Shown: one piece after another, positions 54,045 to 62,251 of the stretch
How positions within the stretch are numbered: the stretch's first letter is position 1
How the letters are laid out: every line of letters starts with the position of its first letter
DNA from: Labilibaculum sp. K2S
Lineage (GTDB): Bacteria > Bacteroidota > Bacteroidia > Bacteroidales > Marinifilaceae
NCBI RefSeq assembly: GCF_030372765.1
Contig: NZ_JAUCMW010000023.1
Span: 1-64,000 of the forward strand
Length of the DNA stretch: 64,000 nucleotides
Direction: 5' to 3'
The notes under the pieces: generated by a model
What the model was told of the DNA's origin: nothing
The model's database searches: none
The model's input: only the letters and a program-made list of their open reading frames with translations
Made by a program: the position numbers and the translations under genes

Positions 54045-56318
54045 ATGAAGAAGCTCACTTTACTATTCTCTCTACTTTTTTCTTTGACACTATTTGCGCA
54101 AAAGAAAGTTGTCGACTATGTGAATCCAAATATCGGAGGCATTGGTCATATGCTCGAACCAACAATTCCATTGGTGCATCTTCCCAACAGCATGATGCGC
54201 ATTTCAAAAGAGCCAAAAGGTTATCAAAGCGAGAAAATTACACACTTTCCCTTCTCTATTGTTTCTCACAGGAAAGGGACAATCGGCAAATTCATGATTT
54301 CTCAGAATCCTACTTCGCAAAAAGCTGAAAATTGGGAGTCTGCCTATGACCATGACCAGGAAACAGCCAGTCCGTATTATTATTCTGTTTTATTGGAAGA
54401 TTCTGATATCAGAATGGAATTGACTGCAAGTCAACATGTTTCACTTACACGATTTACCTTTACAAACAGTGCCCCTGCAAATTTATACCTGCAATGCAGA
54501 AATAATGGGAAATTTAACATTTCTCCTAAAGAAAATACAATTACAGGTTTTGATATGATTACAGCGGTTGATGGCATTGATCTTGAGTATCCTGTAAAAA
54601 TTTATTTTGCAGTCAGGTTTGATCAAAACCTGTCTGATTACGGCACTTTCGACTCAAGCAAACTAAATTCTAACAGCAAAACTATTTTGGGAGATAAAAT
54701 CGGAGCGTTTTTTCGATTTGACGATACTTCAAAAGCATTGCAACTTAAAATAGCTGTTTCCTATATTTCGACAGAAGAGGCTAAAAAACATTTGGAAAGT
54801 GAAATGCCTGATTGGGATTTTGATCAATACAAAGAATCTCACAAACAGATATGGAATACTGCACTGAGTAAAATACTGGTAAAAGGCGGAAGTGAAGATC
54901 AAAAAACAGTTTTCTACACAGCACTTTATCGTTGCTTTGAGAGAATGGTAAATATTTCTGAAGATGGAAAATACTATAGCAATTACGATCAAAAAATCCA
55001 TAGTGATGATGGCGTTGATTTTTTCGTTGACGATTGGGTTTGGGATACATACCGGGCGACTCATCCATTAATGTGCTTAATTGATCCGGAGAATCAATCA
55101 AAAAAAATCAACTCTTACATTAAAATGTATGAACAAAGTGGCTGGATGCCATCCTTTCCGCTGTTTACAGGTGATCATACTTGTATGAATGGGAATCATG
55201 CCTCTTCTATAATAGTAGATGCTTATTTTAAAGGAATAAGAGGATTTAACATCGAGAAAGCCTTTGAAGGCTTAAAAAAGAATGAACTGGAAGCGACCAT
55301 GTTACCATGGAAGAATGGTCCGGCAACAGAGCTCGATTCATTTTATCATGAAAATGGCTTTTTCCCAGCCTTAAAGCCAGGAGAAAAAGAATGGGTGAAA
55401 GAAGTTCACCATTGGGAAAAAAGACAAGCAGTGGCCTTAACACTAGGGCATAGCTACGACGATTGGTGCATTGCTCAATTAGCAAAGGATCTTAACAAGA
55501 AAGAAGACTATCAGCTTTTCTCAAAAAAAGCCAATAATTATAAAAATAATTTTGATCCGGAAATTGGTTTCATGGCTCCAAAATCATCTGATGGAAAATG
55601 GATTCGACCATTCAATCCAAAATTATCCGGTGGTTTAGGTGGTAGAGCCTATTTCGCAGAAAACAACTCCTGGACTTACACTTGGGATATTCAGCATGAC
55701 ATTGCCGGATTGATAAATTTAATGGGTGGAAACAAAACATTCAATGCAAAGCTGGATCAACTATTTGTTGAGCCATTCGGGATTCCGAAGTGGGATTATT
55801 GGGATATTTTTCCGGATGCAACCGGCTTAACCGGCCAATTTGTAATGGGAAATGAACCCAGTTTACACATTCCCTATTTGTATAACTATTCGGGAGCCCC
55901 CTGGAAAACACAAAAACGAATCCGTTCCCTTATGGAAGTGTGGTTCACCAACTCTCCTTTTGGAATTTGCGGCGATGAAGATGGCGGAGGTTTATCTGCA
56001 TTCTATGTTTTCTCGGCCATGGGATTTTATCCGGTTACACCAGGTGTTCCGGAATACAATATTGGCAGTCCGATATTTAGCGAGATTACAATTGATTTAG
56101 GTAATGGTAATCAGATGCAAATAATTGCGAACAATTGCTCTGCAAAAAATAAATACATTCAATCTGCAAGTTTGAATAATAAAGAATTAAAAGGTCCCTA
56201 CTTTGAGCATTCGGAAATTATTGACGGAGCCAAACTAGTATTGGATATGGGACTAAGACCAAATAAAACATGGGGAAGCAATCCAAAATTTGTTCCCTAT
56301 TCGATGAGTAAAGATTAG
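54045..56318 (+). CDS. glycoside hydrolase family 92 (predicted alpha-mannosidase)
   Basis: Exported enzyme (signal MKKLTLLFSLLFSLTLFAQ) that most likely trims alpha-linked mannose from glycans, a calcium-dependent inverting family. The N-terminal beta-sandwich (about 20-240) is followed by an (alpha/alpha)6 barrel. Conserved blocks: DYVNPNIGGIGHMLEPTIPLVHLPNSMMR, DDWVWDTYRATHPLMCL, GDHTCMNGNHASSIIVDAYFKGI, NEPSLHIPYLYNYSGAPWKTQ and CGDEDGGGLSAFYVFSAMGFYPVTPG. The Asp-Glu-Asp of the last carries the two catalytic-base aspartates of the family. 757 residues. No SusC/SusD genes flank it, so the locus is not a standard polysaccharide utilisation locus. Confidence 0.93.
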   Translation: MKKLTLLFSLLFSLTLFAQKKVVDYVNPNIGGIGHMLEPTIPLVHLPNSMMRISKEPKGYQSEKITHFPFSIVSHRKGTIGKFMISQNPTSQKAENWESAYDHDQETASPYYYSVLLEDSDIRMELTASQHVSLTRFTFTNSAPANLYLQCRNNGKFNISPKENTITGFDMITAVDGIDLEYPVKIYFAVRFDQNLSDYGTFDSSKLNSNSKTILGDKIGAFFRFDDTSKALQLKIAVSYISTEEAKKHLESEMPDWDFDQYKESHKQIWNTALSKILVKGGSEDQKTVFYTALYRCFERMVNISEDGKYYSNYDQKIHSDDGVDFFVDDWVWDTYRATHPLMCLIDPENQSKKINSYIKMYEQSGWMPSFPLFTGDHTCMNGNHASSIIVDAYFKGIRGFNIEKAFEGLKKNELEATMLPWKNGPATELDSFYHENGFFPALKPGEKEWVKEVHHWEKRQAVALTLGHSYDDWCIAQLAKDLNKKEDYQLFSKKANNYKNNFDPEIGFMAPKSSDGKWIRPFNPKLSGGLGGRAYFAENNSWTYTWDIQHDIAGLINLMGGNKTFNAKLDQLFVEPFGIPKWDYWDIFPDATGLTGQFVMGNEPSLHIPYLYNYSGAPWKTQKRIRSLMEVWFTNSPFGICGDEDGGGLSAFYVFSAMGFYPVTPGVPEYNIGSPIFSEITIDLGNGNQMQIIANNCSAKNKYIQSASLNNKELKGPYFEHSEIIDGAKLVLDMGLRPNKTWGSNPKFVPYSMSKD

Positions 56319-56372
56319 TTAGTGATTTAGATTAGGTTAGTAAGAACTATTCCACACAAGTAGTTCAGTAGT

Positions 56373-56403
56373 AAGCCCCGAAAGTACCATATCGGGGCTT
56401 TTC
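56373..56403 (+). terminator. terminator of the GH92 gene
   Basis: Stem AAGCCCCGA (56373-56381) / TCGGGGCTT (56392-56400) followed by TTT; 54 bp after the stop. Confidence 0.85.
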
Positions 56404-56411
56404 TATGTCAC

Positions 56412-56458
56412 AAAAAAAGGAGGTAATGAAATCTAATGATTTCATCACCTCCTTTTTA
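56412..56458. terminator. bidirectional terminator between GH92 and the sugar kinase
   Basis: Long stem AAAGGAGGT(A)ATGAAATC / GATTTCAT(C)ACCTCCTTT with A/T runs on both sides. It ends both the GH92 and the convergent kinase transcripts. Confidence 0.85.
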
Positions 56459-56476
56459 TTACAATTTCGTTCTTCT

Positions 56477-57910
56477 TTAACGGGCACCAACCAATGATAC
56501 CGAAGAGATTGTATCTCCCATACCAACAAGTGTAACTGGTTTATCAATTAAGATGGTTGGAACAGCAATAATTTCTAATCTCTCATTGCTGAAGATTCCT
56601 GTTTCTAAAAGCTGATTTTCCCCAAAAATATTGGTTACAGTCTCTGAAAGGTTTGACAATTCATTTAACCCAACCTCCGACACTTCATGATCTTTTGCCC
56701 AAAGCAACACTTCTTTTTTATCAATAGCACCTGTCCCGGCTTTGGCGGCAGCAACAGTTGCGGCCAATTGCATTCCATTTCGATTCTGAAGAGGAGAAAC
56801 GCTAAATCCTTTTTCCTGAAGAGTAAGATACAATCCAAACATATGAAGCTGCATTCTAGAGCAATTGGTATATTCACGAATCTTCAGCATTCCTTCAAAC
56901 AGGTTCGAACTATTGGTGTTTTTTTCACATTTCTGCGCCAATTCGTCCTCACCTATAACCTCTAAAATATCTATTAATTCCCGTTCGTTAAAACCTAAGC
57001 TATCAACACTTTCAACCAAACTGTCAATTAAATATTTACGAATTACTTTGTTCTGAGTAGATGCAACTTCTAAATGCAGTAAACTTTCAGGACAAGATTC
57101 CCGCCATTTTGCAATCATTGCCTTTGAAAAATCGATTCGATCTATGCCTTTGGTTCCACCACTAAGAAACTCATGAAGCATCTTATAGCCAGACAAAATT
57201 ATATATTCAGGATTGATGTCGTTTTGCGACATTCTGTTTGCAAAATTCTCGTCGATATGCAATTTAAAATTCAATGGATCGTAGGTTGCAATAAAACGAT
57301 TCGCCTTCGGACACACATATGTTTCACCATTTAAGCTGATAGAATCTCCCTTATCAAATTCGATAATCCAATGAATTAAAGCTAAATCAGAAGAACGATT
57401 TACCTTAGATGCCTGCTTAATTTCTCCCTTTTCATCGTTTGTTAATAAATTGGGAAGATCTAAAAACAGTTTAGACTGATCTTTTGGAGCAGAAGCACAA
57501 TGCACATAAACTGAGTTTACGCCACAAACGGCCATTACGTTTGCCACGATTCCTCCCTGTCCTCCCATTTGCATTTTGTCGTAGCCAACATTTTTGTTTA
57601 GCCATTCAAAAACTTCAACATCTTCAATTAACCATTCTTCAGCAATTCCATTTTTAAAGCAATTCAGAAAACCACGTATCGCATCTTCGTTGGAACGAAT
57701 AATTGTCTCACCTTCACAAATGATCAAATCTGTATTCAGATTATTCTCTGCAATTAGGTTTTGAATTCCTTTGCCATTCACCTTAATTACAGCATCAACA
57801 TTGGCATTAAAAGCACTAATCAGTCCATTAATTTTACCCATTTTTTGCAATTGGGCAGGTGCTGTTTTGTAGTTTTCAAGCCATTTGGCTTTTAATTCGA
57901 TCGAAGACAT
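56477..57910 (-). CDS. ADP-dependent phosphofructokinase/glucokinase family protein
   Basis: Ribokinase-fold sugar kinase of the ADP_PFK_GK family (PF04587). Features: N-terminal GLISAFNANVDAVIKVNGKG (sugar-binding region, Asn/Asp pair), YDKMQMGGQGGIVANVMAVCGV, YIILSGYKMLHEF, LHLEVASTQNKVIRKYL, and the C-terminal catalytic motif GMGDTISSVSLVGAR with the base Asp in GMGD. Length 477 fits the family. The family is best known from archaea and vertebrates. Whether this protein uses ADP or ATP and glucose or fructose 6-phosphate is not settled by sequence. It stands alone, convergent to the GH92 gene. Confidence 0.82.
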   Translation of the reverse strand: MSSIELKAKWLENYKTAPAQLQKMGKINGLISAFNANVDAVIKVNGKGIQNLIAENNLNTDLIICEGETIIRSNEDAIRGFLNCFKNGIAEEWLIEDVEVFEWLNKNVGYDKMQMGGQGGIVANVMAVCGVNSVYVHCASAPKDQSKLFLDLPNLLTNDEKGEIKQASKVNRSSDLALIHWIIEFDKGDSISLNGETYVCPKANRFIATYDPLNFKLHIDENFANRMSQNDINPEYIILSGYKMLHEFLSGGTKGIDRIDFSKAMIAKWRESCPESLLHLEVASTQNKVIRKYLIDSLVESVDSLGFNERELIDILEVIGEDELAQKCEKNTNSSNLFEGMLKIREYTNCSRMQLHMFGLYLTLQEKGFSVSPLQNRNGMQLAATVAAAKAGTGAIDKKEVLLWAKDHEVSEVGLNELSNLSETVTNIFGENQLLETGIFSNERLEIIAVPTILIDKPVTLVGMGDTISSVSLVGAR

Positions 57911-58087
57911 TTGGTCCTATTTTAGAGTTAAAATACTAGTTTTCAAAATTTATCAATTAACAAAGAAATTAAATTAAATTTTAATGTATAAAAATTGCCT
58001 GTGAAAAGCAGAAAAAAATCTCCGCAAAGGTTTGAAATAACAAGTAAATATTCACAATTGAGTGTTTCTATTATCAAATTTTGAGCT

Positions 58088-58119
58088 AAAAAAAGCCTGC
58101 TCACAATGCAAGCAGGCTT
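58088..58119 (-). terminator. terminator of clpB
   Basis: Stem AAGCCTGCT / AGCAGGCTT around CACAATGCA; on the minus strand a TTTTTTT run follows. It lies 26 bases past the clpB stop. Confidence 0.85.
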
Positions 58120-58144
58120 CGTATTTAAATCAAGTTTGATGATT

Positions 58145-60736
58145 TTACAGATTATGAAAAACCAATCCATTTTCCTCAGCATCAATTAAAATCTTTTGAT
58201 TGGGAGCAATACTTTCCGACAAAATTTGTTTCGACAATTCGTTAAGAACCTCTCTTTGCAACACCCTTTTAATTGGACGGGCACCAAATTGAGGATCAAA
58301 ACCAACGTTTCCAAGGTAAGTAACTGCCTTTTCGCTTAACTCAATGCTAATTTCATTTTTCATGAGCATCGATTTTACCATCTCAAACTGTAATCGAACA
58401 ATTTGTTTTACTTCTTCCCGATCCAATGGAGTAAAAACAATGGTTTCATCAATACGATTTAAAAATTCAGGACGAATGGTCTTTTTCAACAAATCGAGAA
58501 CTTCATTTCGAGCTTCCCATATTAATTCTCCTTTATTGCCCGAATCCATTTTCGAAATCTTTTCCTGAATCAGGTGAGAACCCACATTTGAAGTCATGAT
58601 GATAATCGTATTCTTGAAATCAACAACTCTTCCTTTGTTATCCGTAAGTCTGCCATCATCCAATACTTGCAAAAGAATATTGAAAACATCGGGATGCGCT
58701 TTCTCAATCTCATCAAGAAGAACAACAGAGTATGGCTTTCTGCGAACCGCTTCGGTTAATTGCCCACCTTCATCGTAGCCAACATATCCCGGAGGAGCTC
58801 CAATCAATCTTGAAACTGAATGACGTTCCTGATATTCGGACATATCAATTCTAGTCATGTAGTTTTCATTATCGAACAGAAATTCGGCCAATGCTTTTGC
58901 CAATTCCGTTTTCCCCACTCCAGTCGTTCCCAAGAAGATGAACGATCCAATTGGCCTTTTCACATCCTGCAAGCCCGCTCTGCTTCTTCGAACAGCATCT
59001 GCAACAGCCGAAATTGCCTCCTCTTGCCCTACCACTCGTTTATGAAGCTCTGTTTCCAAGCCAAGTAATTTTTGCCTTTCACTTTTTAGCATCCTGTTGA
59101 CAGGAATTCCCGTCCAGCGCGATACCACATAAGCAATGTCTTCACTTCCAACCTCCTCTTTAATCATGGCATCTGAATTCTGATTAATTTTCAGTTGTTC
59201 ATTCAAACGCTCAATTTCTTCCTCAACCTCTTTAACTCTGCCATAACGAATTTCTGCAACCCTGGCGTAATCACCTTCACGCTCTGCTTTTTCGGCCTCG
59301 TACTTCAGGTTTTCCAATTCTTCCTTATTCTTTTGAATGCCATCAATTACTTCGCGTTCAGCTTCCCATTTTGCCCGAAGACGATTTCTTTCATCATTCA
59401 ACTCAGCAATTTCCCGCGACAAATCTTCCAATTTCTTTTTATCACCTTCCCGCTGAATTGCCATTCGTTCAATTTCCAACTGTTTAATCCTTCGTTCAAT
59501 TTCATCCAGTTCTTCGGGCAATGAATTCATTTCCAAACGCAATTTGGCAGCAGCCTCATCAATCAAATCAATCGCCTTATCCGGCAAAAACCGATCTGAA
59601 ATATATCTTTGAGATAACTCAACGGCAGCTATAATTGCTTCATCTTTAATCTGAACCTTATGATGATTTTCATATCGCTCTTTTAATCCACGAAGAATGG
59701 AAATTGCACTTAGGGTATCTGGCTCATTCACCATAACCTTTTGAAAACGTCTCTCTAAAGCTTTGTCCTTTTCAAAATACTTTTGATATTCATCTAAGGT
59801 AGTCGCACCAATTGCACGCAAATCACCACGAGCCAATGCCGGTTTTAAAATATTGGCCGCATCCATAGCACCTTCGCCTTTTCCTGCACCAATCAAAGTG
59901 TGAATCTCATCAATGAACAAAACAATATCTCCATCCGACTCAACGACCTCTTTCACCACTGATTTTAACCGCTCCTCAAATTCACCTTTGTATTTTGCTC
60001 CCGCAATCAATGCACCCATATCCAGAGAAAAAACCTGTTTGTTTTTCAAATTATCCGGAACATCACCCTTAACAATACGATGAGCCAATCCTTCGGCAAT
60101 AGCTGTTTTTCCCACACCTGGTTCTCCAATTAAAATCGGGTTATTTTTCGTTCTTCGCGATAAAATCTGAAGAATTCTTCTAATTTCCTCATCACGGCCA
60201 ATTACAGGGTCTAATTTTCCGTTTCTAGCTCGCTCATTTAAATCAATTGCAAATCTTCGCAAAGAATTAAATGTATCCTCTGCCGTTTGAGAATCGACCT
60301 TTGCTCCTTTTCGTAATTCATTGATAGCCACAGTAAAATCTTTCTCATTAATTTGATTATCCTTAAACAGATTTGAAATTTGATCCTTCCCTTTTAAAAG
60401 ACCTAACAAAATATGCTCAAGAGAAACAAACTGATCACCCATTTTATTTGAAATCTCAGTTGAAAACTGCAAAGCACTTGTGGCTTCTCTTGAAAGGTAA
60501 GGATCACCTCCAACTACCTTTGGATAGCTTTCCAAAATCTTATCTAAGACCAACGAGAAGTTTATTAAGTTTACTCCTAACTTCTTAAATAGAAAATTGG
60601 TGATATTCTCTCCTTCTACCAAAACACCCTTTAAAATGTGTCCGGTATTAACTGCCTGCTGTTGTTTACCCGCTGCTAACTGAAAAGCCTTTTCAATTGC
60701 CTGCTGCGATTTAATTGTAAAATTATTGTAGTTCAT
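58145..60736 (-). CDS. clpB: ATP-dependent disaggregase ClpB
   Basis: Hexameric chaperone that dissolves protein aggregates together with DnaK. Clp_N repeats are at about 1-150. The first AAA domain has Walker [10 protein letters not shown] and Walker [15 protein letters not shown]. The coiled-coil middle domain (about 400-530, [23 protein letters not shown]) is diagnostic for ClpB rather than ClpA/C. The second AAA domain has GTTGVGKTE and [14 protein letters not shown], then a small C-terminal domain. Length 863. Inverted repeats at 60810-60831 and 60869-60890 may control it. Confidence 0.97.
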   Translation of the reverse strand: MNYNNFTIKSQQAIEKAFQLAAGKQQQAVNTGHILKGVLVEGENITNFLFKKLGVNLINFSLVLDKILESYPKVVGGDPYLSREATSALQFSTEISNKMGDQFVSLEHILLGLLKGKDQISNLFKDNQINEKDFTVAINELRKGAKVDSQTAEDTFNSLRRFAIDLNERARNGKLDPVIGRDEEIRRILQILSRRTKNNPILIGEPGVGKTAIAEGLAHRIVKGDVPDNLKNKQVFSLDMGALIAGAKYKGEFEERLKSVVKEVVESDGDIVLFIDEIHTLIGAGKGEGAMDAANILKPALARGDLRAIGATTLDEYQKYFEKDKALERRFQKVMVNEPDTLSAISILRGLKERYENHHKVQIKDEAIIAAVELSQRYISDRFLPDKAIDLIDEAAAKLRLEMNSLPEELDEIERRIKQLEIERMAIQREGDKKKLEDLSREIAELNDERNRLRAKWEAEREVIDGIQKNKEELENLKYEAEKAEREGDYARVAEIRYGRVKEVEEEIERLNEQLKINQNSDAMIKEEVGSEDIAYVVSRWTGIPVNRMLKSERQKLLGLETELHKRVVGQEEAISAVADAVRRSRAGLQDVKRPIGSFIFLGTTGVGKTELAKALAEFLFDNENYMTRIDMSEYQERHSVSRLIGAPPGYVGYDEGGQLTEAVRRKPYSVVLLDEIEKAHPDVFNILLQVLDDGRLTDNKGRVVDFKNTIIIMTSNVGSHLIQEKISKMDSGNKGELIWEARNEVLDLLKKTIRPEFLNRIDETIVFTPLDREEVKQIVRLQFEMVKSMLMKNEISIELSEKAVTYLGNVGFDPQFGARPIKRVLQREVLNELSKQILSESIAPNQKILIDAEENGLVFHNL

Positions 60737-60780
60737 ATTTTTGATTTTACGACTTCATTTATTATAAAATGGCTAATTGT

Positions 60781-60890
60781 CATTCAAAACGAATCATTCA
60801 AAACATTTGCCAAATTGACAATGAGGTCAATAAGCAGAAAAAATGTCTGAACTACAGCAAAACAATCAGTCAATTTGACATATTGTCAAC
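60781..60890. promoter_or_regulatory. repeated dyads upstream of clpB
   Basis: Two similar dyads: CCAAATTGACAATGAGGTCAAT (60810-60831) and GTCAATTTGACATATTGTCAAC (60869-60890). Each contains TTGACA, a short gap and GTCAA. A separate direct repeat CATTCAAAAC occurs twice at 60781-60790 and 60795-60804. This suits a dimeric regulator controlling clpB and/or the divergent osmC gene. Confidence 0.5.
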
Positions 60891-61002
60891 AACTTACCTG
60901 AAAACATTTCCGATATGCTGTTAAACAAACAAAAAAACAGTGACACATCTGTATAATTATATATATTTACAAACTGAAATTTAAAACAAATAAAGATACA
61001 AT

Positions 61003-61416
61003 ATGAAAGCAACTACAACTTGGACTCAAGGAACGTCTTCAATTATTACAGATAACAGAGGTCACGAAGTTACAATTGACCTACCGGCAGGAAAAGGTGG
61101 AGAAGATTTAGGAGCTACAGCATTTGAATTGTGCTTAATGAGCTACTCCGGATGCGTAAATACAATTTTCAATATCGTTGCAAAAAAAATGAGAATTGAA
61201 TTTACTGCTCTTGAAGTAGATACTACCGGATTTCAGAAAGATGACGCTCCAACCTTTACTGATGTTGAAGTTGAATTGAGAATTGACTCTAATGCAAGTG
61301 ATGAAAAAATCGACAAGTGCTTACAACAAACTTTGAAAATGTGTCCTGTAGGTGTTTTATTTCACCAAGCAGGTGTGGACACAACATACCAAATTCGTAA
61401 AATGCAAAAAGCATAA
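61003..61416 (+). CDS. OsmC-family protein
   Basis: Small two-domain alpha/beta protein of the OsmC/Ohr/YhfA superfamily, often thiol peroxidases for organic hydroperoxides. Conserved Cys are in LMSYSGCVNTIFNIVAKKM and in LKMCPVGVLFHQAG, with DLPAGKGGEDLGATAFELC before them. Length 137. The YhfA/OsmC-like rather than Ohr branch is likely, because the usual Ohr VCPYS motif is replaced by MCPVG. Its own promoter is divergent from clpB. Confidence 0.9.
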   Translation: MKATTTWTQGTSSIITDNRGHEVTIDLPAGKGGEDLGATAFELCLMSYSGCVNTIFNIVAKKMRIEFTALEVDTTGFQKDDAPTFTDVEVELRIDSNASDEKIDKCLQQTLKMCPVGVLFHQAGVDTTYQIRKMQKA

Positions 61417-61438
61417 ACTAATATTCCATTAGTACTTT

Positions 61439-61470
61439 AATCCCTTGTTTGCGCAAGGGATTTTTTTTTG
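61439..61470 (+). terminator. terminator of the osmC-like gene
   Basis: Stem AATCCCTTG / CAAGGGATT with a TTTGCG loop and nine T; 23 bases after the stop. Confidence 0.9.
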
Positions 61471-61577
61471 CATTTATCGCCATTAACAAATCATTAACGC
61501 CAACATAGCCTTCTACTTGCTTAAAAACTAAAAATAAAAGACTAATTTGTATTTTATTTCACATAAACACATAGAAT

Positions 61578-62159
61578 ATGAAAATTTTACTGGTGGCTGC
61601 AATATTATTAACCAGCCTTACAAGTTTTGGTCAGAAGGAACAAAGCAGCATATTGGTAGGGCAAAAAGCTCCTATGTTTAAGGCAATGGATCAATATGGT
61701 AAAACAATAACAAGCGATGAAATTTTAAAGAATGAGCAACTAATCGTTGTATTTTACCGCGGACAGTGGTGTCCTTACTGTAATAAGCACCTATCTCATC
61801 TACAAGATCATGTTGGAGATTTTAAAAAATCAGGTGCCCGATTGGTAGCAATTACTCCAGAAACCACTATGAATGTTAGTAAAACAATAGATAAGACAAA
61901 AGCAGAATATTCCATTCTGCACGATGTAGATTCCAAAATCATGAAACAATACGGTGTTGATTTTGTATTACCTGAAAAATTACAGAAAAAATATAAGGAA
62001 TATGGTATTGATCTTGCCGCTTCAAATGGAAATGATGATCAAACACTTCCTGTTCCAGCAACTTATGTGATTGGAAAAGATGGCATCGTAAAATATGTGC
62101 AGTATGATCCTGATTACAAAAACAGATCGAATGCTGAAGAAATAATAAAACATTTGTAA
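61578..62159 (+). CDS. secreted peroxiredoxin-like (AhpC/TSA) thioredoxin-fold protein
   Basis: Exported (signal MKILLVAAILLTSLTSFGQ) thioredoxin-fold protein. The AhpC/TSA block ILVGQKAPMFKAMDQYGKT is followed by VVFYRGQWCPYCNKHLSHLQD, with a CxxC (WCPYC) at the peroxidatic position. Further along are VAITPETTMNVSKTIDKT, LHDVDSKIMKQYGVDFVLP and PVPATYVIGKDGIV. Length 193. The CxxC suggests a disulfide reductase or 2-Cys-type peroxidase acting in the periplasm. It is close to the osmC-like gene, so both may serve oxidant defence. Confidence 0.88.
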   Translation: MKILLVAAILLTSLTSFGQKEQSSILVGQKAPMFKAMDQYGKTITSDEILKNEQLIVVFYRGQWCPYCNKHLSHLQDHVGDFKKSGARLVAITPETTMNVSKTIDKTKAEYSILHDVDSKIMKQYGVDFVLPEKLQKKYKEYGIDLAASNGNDDQTLPVPATYVIGKDGIVKYVQYDPDYKNRSNAEEIIKHL

Positions 62160-62198
62160 TATTTTATTATTCGCTTTAATTACAAAAAATCTCTAATA

Positions 62199-62235
62199 AA
62201 AAAGGAGTTAAACAATTTAGTTTAACTCCTTTCAT
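62199..62235. terminator. bidirectional terminator
   Basis: Stem AAAGGAGTTAAAC / GTTTAACTCCTTT with loop AATTTA, between the convergent peroxiredoxin-like gene and the ABC transporter gene. Confidence 0.88.
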
Positions 62236-62251
62236 ATTTTATCCATCACAA

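Noticed and set aside
54045-56318. Polysaccharide utilisation locus
   Set aside because: A lone GH92 gene without SusC/SusD, sulfatases or regulator neighbours does not make a PUL.
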